Shown in pieces: positions 1-10,900 of a DNA stretch of 64,000 bases (position 1 is the stretch's first letter; each line of letters opens with the position of its first letter). Origin of the DNA: Atopsyche davidsoni (Eukaryota; Arthropoda; Insecta; Trichoptera; Hydrobiosidae); assembly GCA_022113835.1 (NCBI GenBank), contig JAILWY010000026.1:9823001-9887000 (forward strand), read 5' to 3'. Under the pieces are notes generated by a model. That model ran no database searches, had not been told where the DNA came from, and was given only the letters and a program-made list of their open reading frames with translations. The translations under genes and the position numbers were made by a program.

Positions 1-46
1 GCCAAGATGGCCGCCAAGATGGCCTCCAAAATGGCCGCCAAGGAAA
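1..46. repeat. 12-bp tandem repeat at the left edge
   Basis: About 3.5 copies of a 12-bp unit close to GCCAAGATGGCC, the later copies diverged. Because 12 is a multiple of three the array stays in frame and reads as repeats of Q-D/N-G-R/L leading straight into the BEL/Pao-like fragment that follows. It probably arose by local expansion of codons there. It may continue left of the window. Confidence 0.7.
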
Positions 47-104
47 GCGCTATGGAACATTGCTCACCTGCCTTACAACCAGGGCAGTGCGTCTAGAGAG
101 TGCC
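30..104 (+). pseudogene. BEL/Pao-type retrotransposon integrase fragment
   Basis: The plus frame starting at base 3 reads KRYGTLLTCLTTRAVRLE at 45-98. The pattern K-R-Y-G...T-C-L-T-T/S-R-A-V-H-L-E is a signature of the integrase core of BEL/Pao LTR retrotransposons, at the first beta strands of the catalytic fold (family knowledge). Here the usual H of AVHLE is R. Only about 20-25 residues match; upstream is the 12-bp repeat and downstream the frame runs into Pro/Ala/Arg-rich repeats instead of the rest of the integrase. No LTR, reverse transcriptase or protease was seen. I read it as a relic fused to or overrun by repeats. A chance match is unlikely given the eleven consecutive signature residues, but the piece is short. 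Confidence 0.6.
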
Positions 105-600
105 GGAGGCCGCCCAGGCGCGGCGGCGGAGCCACGGCCGCGGTCGCCCTCCGCGCCGGCAGCCCGCGATGCCCCGGGGCCGCTTGAACGTGCGGGCCGG
201 GACTCGCCCTACATCGGGGGCATGCGGACCAGAGAGCCGCCGATTGCGCCTCTGCTGGCACCGCTGGCAGCCCGCGACGTCCCGCCGCCGATTGCACTGG
301 CGGACGGGGATCGCCGCCAGGATGGCCGCAAGGATCGCCGCCAGCATGGCCGCAAGGATCGCCGCCAGCATGGCCGCAAGGATCGCCGGGACGCGCCTCA
401 CACCGGGACGCCGCCGCGTGCGTCCCTCCCAGCTGCGATGGCAGCGAGCAGCGTCCCTTCGTCGCTTGAACTTGCGAGTCGGGATGCGCTGCACACCGGG
501 GAGCCACCGCCTGCGCCACTCTCGGCTGCGTTGGCAACCAGCGACGAAGATGGCTGGACGAGTGACCCCGCGGAATTAGCACCCGCACCACTGTGTGCTA
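100..600. repeat. Diverged 108-bp GC-rich repeat, block A
   Basis: The landmark AGCCCGCGA recurs at 161 and 269, exactly 108 bp apart, followed by related units up to about 560. Downstream of each landmark lie variants of a stretch ending in GCCGCCGATTGCGCCTC. The same unit occurs in better-preserved form at 1,215-1,605. Read from base 3, copies give a 36-residue pattern of the type AARDxPxPxxxAxRDxP...REPPIAP. Copies differ by many substitutions, so this block is old or evolving fast. Confidence 0.7.
310..387. repeat. 24-bp tandem repeat, three copies
   Basis: Three near-identical 24-bp units occupy 310-333, 334-357 and 358-381, followed by a partial copy. The unit is two versions of the 12-bp motif seen at the window's left edge (GCCGCCAGGATG-like) and sits inside a 108-bp unit, lengthening it without changing frame. 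One base differs between copies 1 and 2; copies 2 and 3 are identical, which points to recent expansion. Confidence 0.85.
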
Positions 601-934
601 CACAGCCGATAACCTGCGTACCGACGCTGCCTGAGACAGCGCGACGTGCGAAGGTTATGAAGATAAACCACCACCCTCAAATGGGGGGAGCTAGTAGACT
701 TATGCTTGCGCTTGGCCTGTTATGTATAAGCAGCGCAAGATACCTAGAGCTGCACCGAAGTGATTGTGCAATCAAAATGCACATTTCACCGAGAATCCGG
801 TGCCCTGTTGAAGGCTTACTATCGCCTAAATGGGATTTGTTGAAATCAGAGCGTACGGACAAACGCTTTGCTTCAACGCTGGCCTAACTGCTGCGCCGGC
901 TACCCGCCGCCGCGGCCGCCTCGCCGTCGCCGCC
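601..934. other. Spacer between repeat blocks, no recognised content
   Basis: This stretch has lower GC than its flanks and no tandem structure until the GC-rich array begins near 935. The frame shared by the flanking repeats is open across it except for one TAA at 885-887. The predicted peptide has no similarity that I recognise. It could be unrelated DNA between two minisatellite blocks, or a less repetitive part of an old element. Confidence 0.4.
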
Positions 935-1230
935 ACCCCGGCCGCGCCGATGCCCTCGCCGCCGCCCCGGTCGCCCCGACGCCCTCGCCGCCGCCGCTGG
1001 CCGCCCCGACGCCCTCGCCGCCGCCCCGGCCGCCCCGACGCCCTCGCCGCCGCCCCGGTCGCCCCGACGCCCTCGCCGCCGCCCCGGTCGCCCCGACGCC
1101 CTCGCCGCCGCCCCGGTCGCCCCGACGCCCTCGTCGCCGCCGCTGGCCGCCCCGACGCCCTCGCCGCCGCCGCTGGCCGCCCCGACGCCCTCACCGCCGC
1201 CGCTGGCCGCCCCGACGCCCTCGCCGCCGA
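935..1230. repeat. 29/30-bp GC-rich minisatellite
   Basis: At least nine tandem copies of a unit containing CCCCGACGCCCTCGCC. Copies come in two lengths: 29 bp (with CCCCGGTCG) and 30 bp (with CGCTGGCCG). The 29-bp units rotate the reading frame, so all six frames give long Pro/Arg/Ala-rich open stretches that are not evidence for proteins. The array passes directly into the 108-bp repeat block. Confidence 0.85.
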
Positions 1231-1605
1231 CAGGACTGGCGGAGCGGGACGCGCCCTTCGTCGATGCCGCGCCTGCCAGGGAGACGCCGATTGCGCTTCC
1301 GCTGGCCGCGCTCGCATCCCGCGACGTCCCGCCGCCGACAGGACTGGCGGAGCGGGACGCGCCCTTCGTCGATGCCGCGCCTGCCAGGGAGACGCCGATT
1401 GCGCCTCCGCTGGCCGCGCTCGCATCCCGCGACGTCCCGCCGCCGACAGGACTGGCGGATCGGGACGCGCCCTTCAACGATGCCGCGCCTGCCAGGGAGC
1501 CGCCGATTGCGCCTCCGCTGGCCGCGCTGGCAGCCCGCGATGTCCCTTCGCCGCGTAAACTTGCGGGTCGGGACGCGCCCACCAGGAAGCCGCCGCTCCG
1601 GCCGC
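1215..1605. repeat. 108-bp tandem repeat, block B
   Basis: The landmark CAGGACTGGCGGA starts at 1,231, 1,339 and 1,447, spaced exactly 108 bp. The first two copies are almost identical; the third differs at a dozen or so sites and a degenerate fourth follows. In the frame beginning at base 3 the unit encodes 36 residues with core LASRDVPPPTGLAERDAPF. It shares ancestry with block A, from which it is separated by about 600 bp. Confidence 0.9.
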
Positions 1606-1907
1606 GCCGACGCCCTCGCCGCCGCCCCGGCCGCGCCGTCGTCCTCGCCGCTGCCCCGGCCGCCCGACGCTCCTCGCCGCTGCCCCGGCCGCCCCGACGC
1701 ACTCGCCGCCGCCCCGATGCCCTCGCCGCCGCCCAGGCCGCCCGACGCCATCGTCGCTCCACCGCCGTCTTCGTCGCCTCCGTCTACGCCAAGCCCGACG
1801 CTCGCCCGCACATCCGCCGACGCCGGAAAGACGGACAGCCGACGTGGATCAGGAGTATGGCAGAGCCCTACTGGGGGAGTGTACGGGACGTCGGTAAAGC
1901 GTTTTGA

Positions 1908-4900
1908 CGCTGGGCTCATGTGCTGTGGATGTGCCCGTTTATGTTCCCACCGGCACGTTGGCAGCATTGTGGCTAACTTCATGAACCATATTGTTACTAT
2001 CTTCATGTGCAATAAAATGACAGTTGAATACGAATACAAAACGTTGGCGGTTTAAGTTAACCTCTCCCTTCCCGGCACACATCCAAATCCCCATCAATTA
2101 CAGTCTTTGTGCCAGAAAAGTCTGGTACAGCGATACTCCGGGAGACTCCTCCGGCCGGTGTTCGAATGCAAGCCGAGATTGTCGCACAAATGTCGTTTTA
2201 TTGACCCGCTTTGAGCGATGCCGTAGTAAAGTTCGTCCCTTCGATTGGAGCGAAAGAAATTCGAGCCGCTTATTTCAAGCTCGGCGCTTTGTGAGAGATG
2301 AGAATTAGAAATTGGTCTTTGGCCGCGTGATCTACCTATAACAGGCGGTTCCTGCACCGTGCACGCGCTAATCTCTAAATTAAATACGCTTGCAAACTTT
2401 TATGGGTAAGTTGATTCGTCATTTCCGTTCAATTTATATTGAAATCATTTGACTGCCCTGTTTAGTTATTGAGTTACACCAATGCATTCAGTTGTGTTCC
2501 GCGTATAGCGATCATTTAACAGAACGCCTCCAGATTGCTCTCTCGATGGCTCGCCTACGTGGGGCAATAAACGCATTCATATCTCTTATTCCTTCCGCAT
2601 TCACTAGGTGAGACACTATCCCAGAACTCGGATGATGTATGGCGGCTTACATAACGGGTGGGGTTCCCTGCACCCACTCGCACGTGCGGCATCGCTCGGC
2701 GATTGTCCTCAAAGCGCCCGCCCTGTCGCCGCGGGCATTTTACCATGTTAATTGAAGGTTTGCCAACATCGCTAAAAAGAAAGCGAATATAGTTTATGGC
2801 GCGACTGCCTCCCGAGCGAGGCTCTCCGACCGAGTGGCATTTAAACGAGAGCCGTGCAGTCTGGACGGTCCGGGTGTATTTCAAGTCTCGGGTATTTCGA
2901 GACTTCAATGCCAACGTTCTCAGGTGTAATGTAGGCACCTCCGTTGAGAGCTATAAGCGCAGACTAGGTGCAATAATCTCATAAGCTCACTCTCAGCCAT
3001 TCGTAATTCTTTGCGATAAATCACCCGGTAGTCTTACTTTAATTAAAATGTCTAATATATCATGGTGTTCATTTTTACGAAAAGCTATACATAGCATTAT
3101 ACGAAAAAGATTCAATTTTTAATAGGATTTTTTAGTTTATTGTATTAGCTTATTACTTACCTACTAAAATTCAATTTCGCATATTTTTCATATTATACTC
3201 CTTAGGTGTGCAAAAAAAGAGCTTTGAATATTTTAATGTAATCCATGAAAATCGTATTTGCATAATTTAATCGCTCTCGGAGAATGCTGTCTAGTGGGGT
3301 GTGAAATGTTTTTACTTTGGTAAATAAGATTTTTATTTTCGCGTTCTTATATTTTTTTTATCAAAAATAGATTCTTAAACACAATATGAAAAAGAAAATT
3401 TGTGGTAAAATAATATGAATTAATACATTGAAGGAATTTTAGAATATATTATTTTTACAGTTACATTTGTACCCATCGATCATGACGAGCTGCATCGATA
3501 AACTCGTTATCTAAAAGAAAGTGATGGACTCATTGCACACGAGTTAAATATATTTTTCACATATCAGCATATTTCACATACATTTATTATTCTCATCGCT
3601 ATATATTTGCAAAACCATGTTTTAATCATTTAACATTTCACTCAGTCTCCGAACACATAAATTAATTTCTTATAATTAATAAACATAAGCAAAACTTGTT
3701 TTTCTCTGGAACTTTTGTTAGTTATGGGGGAAAGTAACGTTGTAATCAAATAAATAGTATGGATAAAATACTCAGATCGTACATACATTGTTGTAGTAAT
3801 AATTATTAAATATGTATGTGCATGTTATTGTATATTTACATTGTATATTTATTTGCAAGCTATTGAAGGACAAGTAATATAATTTGATTGTGCTGTCAGT
3901 GTTTAATGAACGCTTTTGTCGGTGTTGTAAAGCCTCGCTGACAAATAGCTGGAGATAACTCATTAAAGCCGTTCTTTAGATAGTCTCTCTGTGGCTAGAA
4001 TATTAATCGTCTTTCAATTTATTATAATACTCCGACTCCATTAAATGCCTAACGGTAAATAAATGCAAATGACATTTAATTTCCTGGCCGATATCACGCA
4101 AATCTCACATCAACGTTTTAAAGGGAGAAAGAGCTTTTTTGTGGAAGCGTGATTGATCAAAACGCAATGCTTCAAAATTCTACACGAAGAAACATTTATA
4201 GCGTGACATTGAACTCGAAAACAGGTAAAAAATAAATTCAAATTTATTATGTAAACAATAATGTATGTTATTATGATTTTTTTAAATTCATTCTTTTATA
4301 TCCTTGGTTTTTATTATTGTAAAAATAAAATGAGATTTTTTACGTTACTTCAACCTTGAAACTTACATAATTTTGATGAATTCCCCGGCTTATTCTAAAG
4401 GTGATTTGGATTTTGCTGGAATTATATTAACCGCCGAGCAGCCATAAGCTAAAAGCATGTAAGTATGCTTTCATGTTTGTGTATATCTGATTAATTAGTT
4501 TTCAGTGATAAACCACATATATTAACTTACTAATTAAGTTCTAGTTAAATTATACGGAAAAGATGATAGTTCAAAATCATCTTGGTTTAGTGCGTTCAAA
4601 ACAAGATGTAAGGATTCTAGACACATTTTAGGGGTTTATACTTACCACTTAGTGTTGATTCTTGCTTTTCATTCGCTTTTACGGTTGCTTTTCACAATTC
4701 AAACGTTAATATCTGACAATCTAAAAATTAACAACAAACCTTAAAAAATATTTTAACGTGATTTGTGGTTATGATTTTGTTTTGTGGGAAGTATAATCGT
4801 TTTATTTATTTTTACAGTGATTTAATCGCTTTTTATTTGTTACAGTACCTTAATACCTATTTCAATAAATTATTTTTTTGTGTTTTTATCTTGATGCGTT

Positions 4901-7900
4901 ATATATCCCCACAAAACTAATGTTCTGTGTTTTTTTAAAATTATTTATAACAAAAAAATATTTCCATCAAAATATAATTTAATTTTACATATTTGTACAG
5001 TAAAGTCAAGCATGCAGATGTCTATTGGTATGACTAAATCGAAAAACTACGAGGTCCTGAATTCCTACACTATATTTAGATTTCAGCATTTGCAAAAAAA
5101 CATATAATACAGTCATTTCAGAATGCAGGATGCGATATTTATGTTTGTGCAATTCCCATGTCATGTAATTTTTTCTTATTTCATTTGACGTAGGGCGATT
5201 TTTTGGTTGAGTTTTGTACGGTATCCTTGAGACAAGTTTTTCAGTTCCCTGGACAAACTGCCTCAGGAGATAAACAGAATTTAAAAGCTGATACATGGAA
5301 ACTTTAAGAAATACAAAGGAAGAGCTTTTGTAATTTTTTTAAGCCAGTTCAAAATCGTGTGATATTTGAGGCTCCTCAAATTGTAGGACAATTTGAGGAC
5401 TTCAAATGGAGGGTAAATAACCTTGAGTATCACTGTCTTCATATTGTATGTCTATATTTAATATCAAACGAACGTACCGTCGCAAACGAGAAAATATAGC
5501 GTTATTATAGAATTTTTTTGTTACACTTAATAAAATTTATGATAAAAACTTTATAAAGCTAGTTAGATTTACAGAGCTGAATGTTGTATTAACATTGTTC
5601 TGCGTAGGGTCTGATTTAGTTGACTGCGATCGCCGAAGGATAACCAGTCCCCGCCAGCCAACTGAAACGGAGGGTTTCGACGAAAACACGACCATTATTG
5701 TCTACTGGAACTCCAAGCAAACAACCATTTGACGTTTCCTCCAGGACCACACGAGTATGGCTTTATTACCGAATTTCAACTTTATCACAATGTCGGAGAG
5801 CGTCTGTTTAGATAGCGCTTAATAAACATTAAATTTTACTCGAAACCGCTTATTTAAATTCAAAGATAAACGTAGACAGAAATTCACAGATAACAATGTC
5901 ATTCTAAAACAATAATGCATGTTACAAGATTAGTTTGATATTAGAGTTAGAACCCACATGCTAAAATTATGTAAGGTCGATTAATGAAAACAATAATTGA
6001 CAAGCTATCATAAACGTCACACGGGTTACAAACAGCTTAATAATTGTCGGTTTAGACAAGGCTTTATTAAAGATGTTGGTAAATTTCGGGTAGCTGATCA
6101 GCGTGAAATAACTCTTAATTTAATCCATGTGACATATTTAACAGCTTTGTTTTTTGTATTTTTTTTAGTTAATCAGTGTTATATAAACCGGGAGTCAGCC
6201 ATTGACGAATACGTCAATGTTCGGTCGGATATATATTTTTAATGTTTGGCGATTTTTTAAATTTATTTTGGATACCCATCAATATTTATGTTTGGAAAAT
6301 ACACCTATTTTTAAATATTCTTCTATTTCAGCTGGTAGTCATTGTTGCTCCTTGCAGTAGCCAACTAGTGTGGATATTTGACCCTCTTAGGTCGTTGACA
6401 TCAACTTGTGACTAACAACATGCCCAATGTCTTATCGAATGACGATTCAACCCCGTAATGGCTATTGCGACATGGCCACGGGAAATATTTAGAATAAATT
6501 ACCATCAACCTCCTTTACTTACCACGCCTCGGTTACATTACTCTTCTTTATGTAAACGAAATGCTAGAAAAAGCGATTTTAACACGCTGCTATTTTACAT
6601 TACCTAATGTAATATCTGACATACTTTGAGCCAAAGAAATTCAAGCTGAAAGAGGATTGAAAAATGTAGTCGGGTGTTCTCGCGTTATATGCTTTGCGCT
6701 AATTAGTAGGAGTGCACATAATTGATATTTATATTGGATTAACAAATTCCTTCCGAGTAGAAATGTTTTTGTAATTTATATTAATCATGATTCGTATCGT
6801 TTTATAATAATTAATCAGTAGATATGTGGGTAATTTACCAATGATAGTTTTCATTCCTTTCAACCACGCGCCTCTTACTCTTCCATTTTATTAAGTTTAC
6901 GTTTATGCTTAAGTTTACACCCACATCGTCTTATTTTGGCATCATAATATGAAACCTTTTGATTAATTATGTCTTTGCCTCTACTAATGTTTGCATAATA
7001 TAAAACTAATTACATTTTTTGAATAAATAAGTATATCAACGGACGCTTCCTCGAATAGAGAATTCTCGTGTGGTTATTTAAATATTTATTAAGTTTATTC
7101 AACGATCCTGCCGTCAGGGCGGTGTAGTTAGCCAGTCTCCCTTTATAGCGAGGGTGACCATTTTTTTAAAACAGAATCATTTTTACGGTATACCTACTTT
7201 GATTAAAAATGCGCTCTTAAGTCTACATTTTTTTAATTCTAAGGAATGTTAGACATCGATTATGTTATGACAAAATTTTAATCCGTAATGTTAAAAAATG
7301 GTTATCTTGAATTTATTTTTAATTTTAGTGTGAACTGTTTTAAAGGCGTACATATTTGTAACATTAACGCCACAACAACAAACAACTCACCTAATTTAAG
7401 AAGGCGAATAATTCAAATATGGTTAGATTACATGTTTTGTGTTTTTAAATACATACACTTCCTAAACCTTTTCACTCGGTCCCACCATGTACGTATTTGT
7501 GTGTAAAATTTTATTCACTGTTGATTTTGTGTGGACAACGATATTATATTATGATAATTGATTATTTAAATAATACTCATGCCATTTATTAGTTGTTTGT
7601 TTAAGATTAGTCGCGGCTCAGTAGCAATCACACGATTTTCATTAATTTTCAAAAGAAACAATAACTTCAATTTACGTAAAGGATGGACTGACCTAAGAAA
7701 TTTGCATATAAAAAATGAGGGATGAATTGAATATGTCGAATGTCAAAAAGTGCATTTCATAAATATTATAAAAGAAACAAACAACGTAATTAAGTATGAA
7801 TGAAATTGTATGAAAGTCGTAAAATAAATCATGTGCTCCTGTCTCAATTTTTGCAGAAAATTTAATTGTATTGCATACAAAGCACCGTATGAATAATAAT

Positions 7901-10900
7901 TATTATACAATTATTTAATTTGTTTACAGTTATGTAAACAGTAAACCGGATGATTGGTCACCGTATTTTTAGCTCGCCTCAAGTTATATTGGTTGCTCTC
8001 GCCCGAGTGGGATGTTAGAATATTTGGTGTGGACTCCGCAGTCGCAGCCGCCTCGCCGCAGAGTGGAAGTTCAGACAACAAGTGAGCTTTTGTTCTCCGC
8101 CGTACCGCGCACGCTGTACCCACTTCAGAATGCTTTGTCTACCAATAAAAAAAAAATAATTTCTAGAATGGCGCTTAGCTGACAATAAAGCTGACGTTTT
8201 TACTTAGTTGTGATACGGTCTGAATAATTAATTTTAATTTATACAATTATATTCTCGTCTCAGGCCACGTTGCTGTTTTTCTATTATATATTTTTTGTTT
8301 ACATTGAGCAGGAGACATCTAAACCCAGATACTCTGAGAAATGAGCCTATTTACTTTACCACTTAGTATGTGTAAAAAGTAGCGGGTGGAAGATTATCAG
8401 ATGAGCAAGCAATTCGGAGCCGGATGGGGCTGGGGCCGGTTTTTGGCATTTGAAAAAGAAACTCTTAATAAAAATTTATTAAGCCTTATTTCCATCCCTG
8501 AATTCGTTGTAATTTTAATTAGTGCAGATCTGCGTCAAACAGTACAGTTTAATACGTGCGTTGATAAAGTGTAAACCACTTCTTAATTTACAGGAAAACC
8601 TTCTTAATACCAGTTTTTTGTAATTTCATTGAAGGCATAGCCGAAGATGTAGTAAGACAGGTACCGCCTTATTCCATCCTTCAACCACAATACGGGTGAT
8701 TATAGATTTCTCATTCACGTTTCCTAAAGAAGATATAATTATAATAAAAAATCATCTCTTTCAATCTTTTTTAGTCGTGATCTTCAACGCTAAGCTTCGC
8801 CATAAAGGCCCGACAAGTGTCAAGATTCTCGAAGCGATTCACATTGTCAGGCCTCGACTCCTTGGCCTTTTAAACTCGACATTTCCTGTGACCGAGAACT
8901 TTCCCGAGCAGTCTTTCCCCGTCTAGCAATGTGTCTGGAGAACTGATTGATGACGATTTTACTAAAAATAATTCCAACAAATGGATTAGGAACCCAACCA
9001 TAAACGAGTACATTGTTAAAGCGTGTCGTGTTTTTGCGTTTGTGTTGGTTAACAGTGATGTAACAGGGTATTCAGAACTCAAAACTAATTTGTTGGTTTT
9101 ATTGTTACAACTCAACAATGTATATCCTTCGCGAAATTTATGTACAATACAATCAATGATTTATTTTATTTGTAAGGGATATAAATACTCGTTTTATTTA
9201 ATAGCCATTATTTGTTATTGAGCTTGGCAACCCGAAACGTTTCTTTCAATCAAAAATGAATTAAACACTTTTAATTAACCTCAAGCAGGAGGTTTACGGT
9301 TTTGTTTTTTTTTGTCGCAGCCATTTTAGTCGTAAATATATAAATTGGCGGAGAAAAATGTTTATAATTTATTATGATATTATATAAAAAAAATGGTTTG
9401 TACTTGGACCTTGACCCAGTTATTCGGGTAATTCATATGAGCTTGGGGGATTTTGGCGGTCTCCGTATGCTGAATGTGTATACTACAATGGACAGCGATT
9501 TATCATTCGTAAATATTTATGGGAATCATTTAATTAAACTTCTAAATAATCGGTTATTTTTATGACGCAATATTTGCGAAACGTACCCTTAAATCGGATG
9601 TTAAATTGTATTTGTATGTTAACTTTTGAATGCTTAATTTGAAACTTTTTGTACAAGATTAATCATGCTAATATTACGTATAGTCTGGCGCTTTTCCTAT
9701 GCAGTGCTTAAAACTAACCTTTAAGTTCGTCAAAAGTACATTTCTCTACAAGTGTCAAGACTTTCATTATCATAGCCTTAGAAAAGATCTGATTTCTTAA
9801 CATCATCATATATTCTTGTAAGTGATCAATCAATCAGGCTTACTTATTCTGATTAGAACCCATGCAGTATTATGATTTTACAACCTCTTTATCTTAAATA
9901 TGTCAAACACACTCTTCGAGATATAAATTATTACAAGCGTTCCACAATTTACACCTGTAATCATACAGTACACCTGTTTTATATCCGGGTGTACGTAAAA
10001 ACACATATATTTGCGTTATTTACCATTCTGGAAGAAGTGCTCACTCTCGCCATGTATAACACCATAACCGGAAGCTTTAGTAATATCCTTGAATTAGTTG
10101 AGTTCCATAGGTTTCTTGGATGCCCTATCTGTATAATGTTTAAGTAGACTGTAATGCCCATCGATGTTGTACAATATGAAGATAACCAAACATATAAGGT
10201 CATCCGTTGATACAAGTAAAATTCATGTTATGGATGGCGAGCTGAAGGTACAATTGCTCAAAAGTCGTGTTCGGTCTTGGTTTTATTTCACAGGCAGCCC
10301 GTATGGCAAAGAAGCTATTCGCATATGGTTTCGTATGAAACCCTACATACGAGTATATGTATTGCTTCGCGTAATAGATCCGCCGATACGACACGGCAAC
10401 TTAATTAAATCTGAGTCTTGCCTTGGAGAGTGACTCTAGTGAGAGAGCAGCCAAATTCTTGATAAATGTCATCTAGGAGGGGAAGGTGTCATAAGTTGTG
10501 AAAATACGACTATTTGTATTTTTTTTTGCTGACAAAGGCTGTTGTAAATTTCTTCATAAAAATGTGGCATTACTTTCAAAATAAGCTATGCTTGGCTTTT
10601 CTTTTTTTATATAAAGATGTTTTTCTTGTTCTTTGCGTTTTATTTTATTATTTCATGAAGCTTAAACTTTCTAAAGCTGTCAATCCCTTTCAGCAGGCAA
10701 AAATAAATTAATTCAATTCAAATCCCTCCATCTCATGCGTAATTCCAAACTAAACCCGTAAAATTTTATGTTTAGAGATAGCGGTGTTAGGTAACAGATG
10801 TCTTAAATGAATAGTTTTTTTTATTATTTACGTGAACCGCAACCAGTAAATGGTTTTATAAGTGTATAACAGCTATTTGTTACTACAAGGGACACAAATA

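Larger units (their letters stand above)
888..1907 (+). other. Open frame through the GC-rich repeats, doubtful coding
   Basis: This frame has no stop for 340 codons and no obvious ATG start. It ends with TGA at 1,905-1,907 after less repetitive sequence, and an AATAAA follows at 2,011-2,016. It is the frame of the integrase-like fragment and of both 108-bp blocks, interrupted only by TAA at 885-887. Predicted content is Pro/Ala/Arg-rich and disordered. Repeats this GC-rich stay open by chance on both strands, so this may be nothing; the shared frame is the only argument for a former coding role. Confidence 0.25.

Noticed and set aside
60..2055. Long overlapping open frames on both strands in the GC-rich repeats (up to about 395 codons)
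   Set aside because: They arise from tandem Pro/Arg/Ala-rich repeats with few possible stops. Several frames are open at once. Only the frame shared with the integrase-like fragment was kept, at low confidence.
2555..2984. Open frames on both strands across a GC-richer island
   Set aside because: Both strands are open over the same bases and neither product resembles a protein family; kept only as an island.
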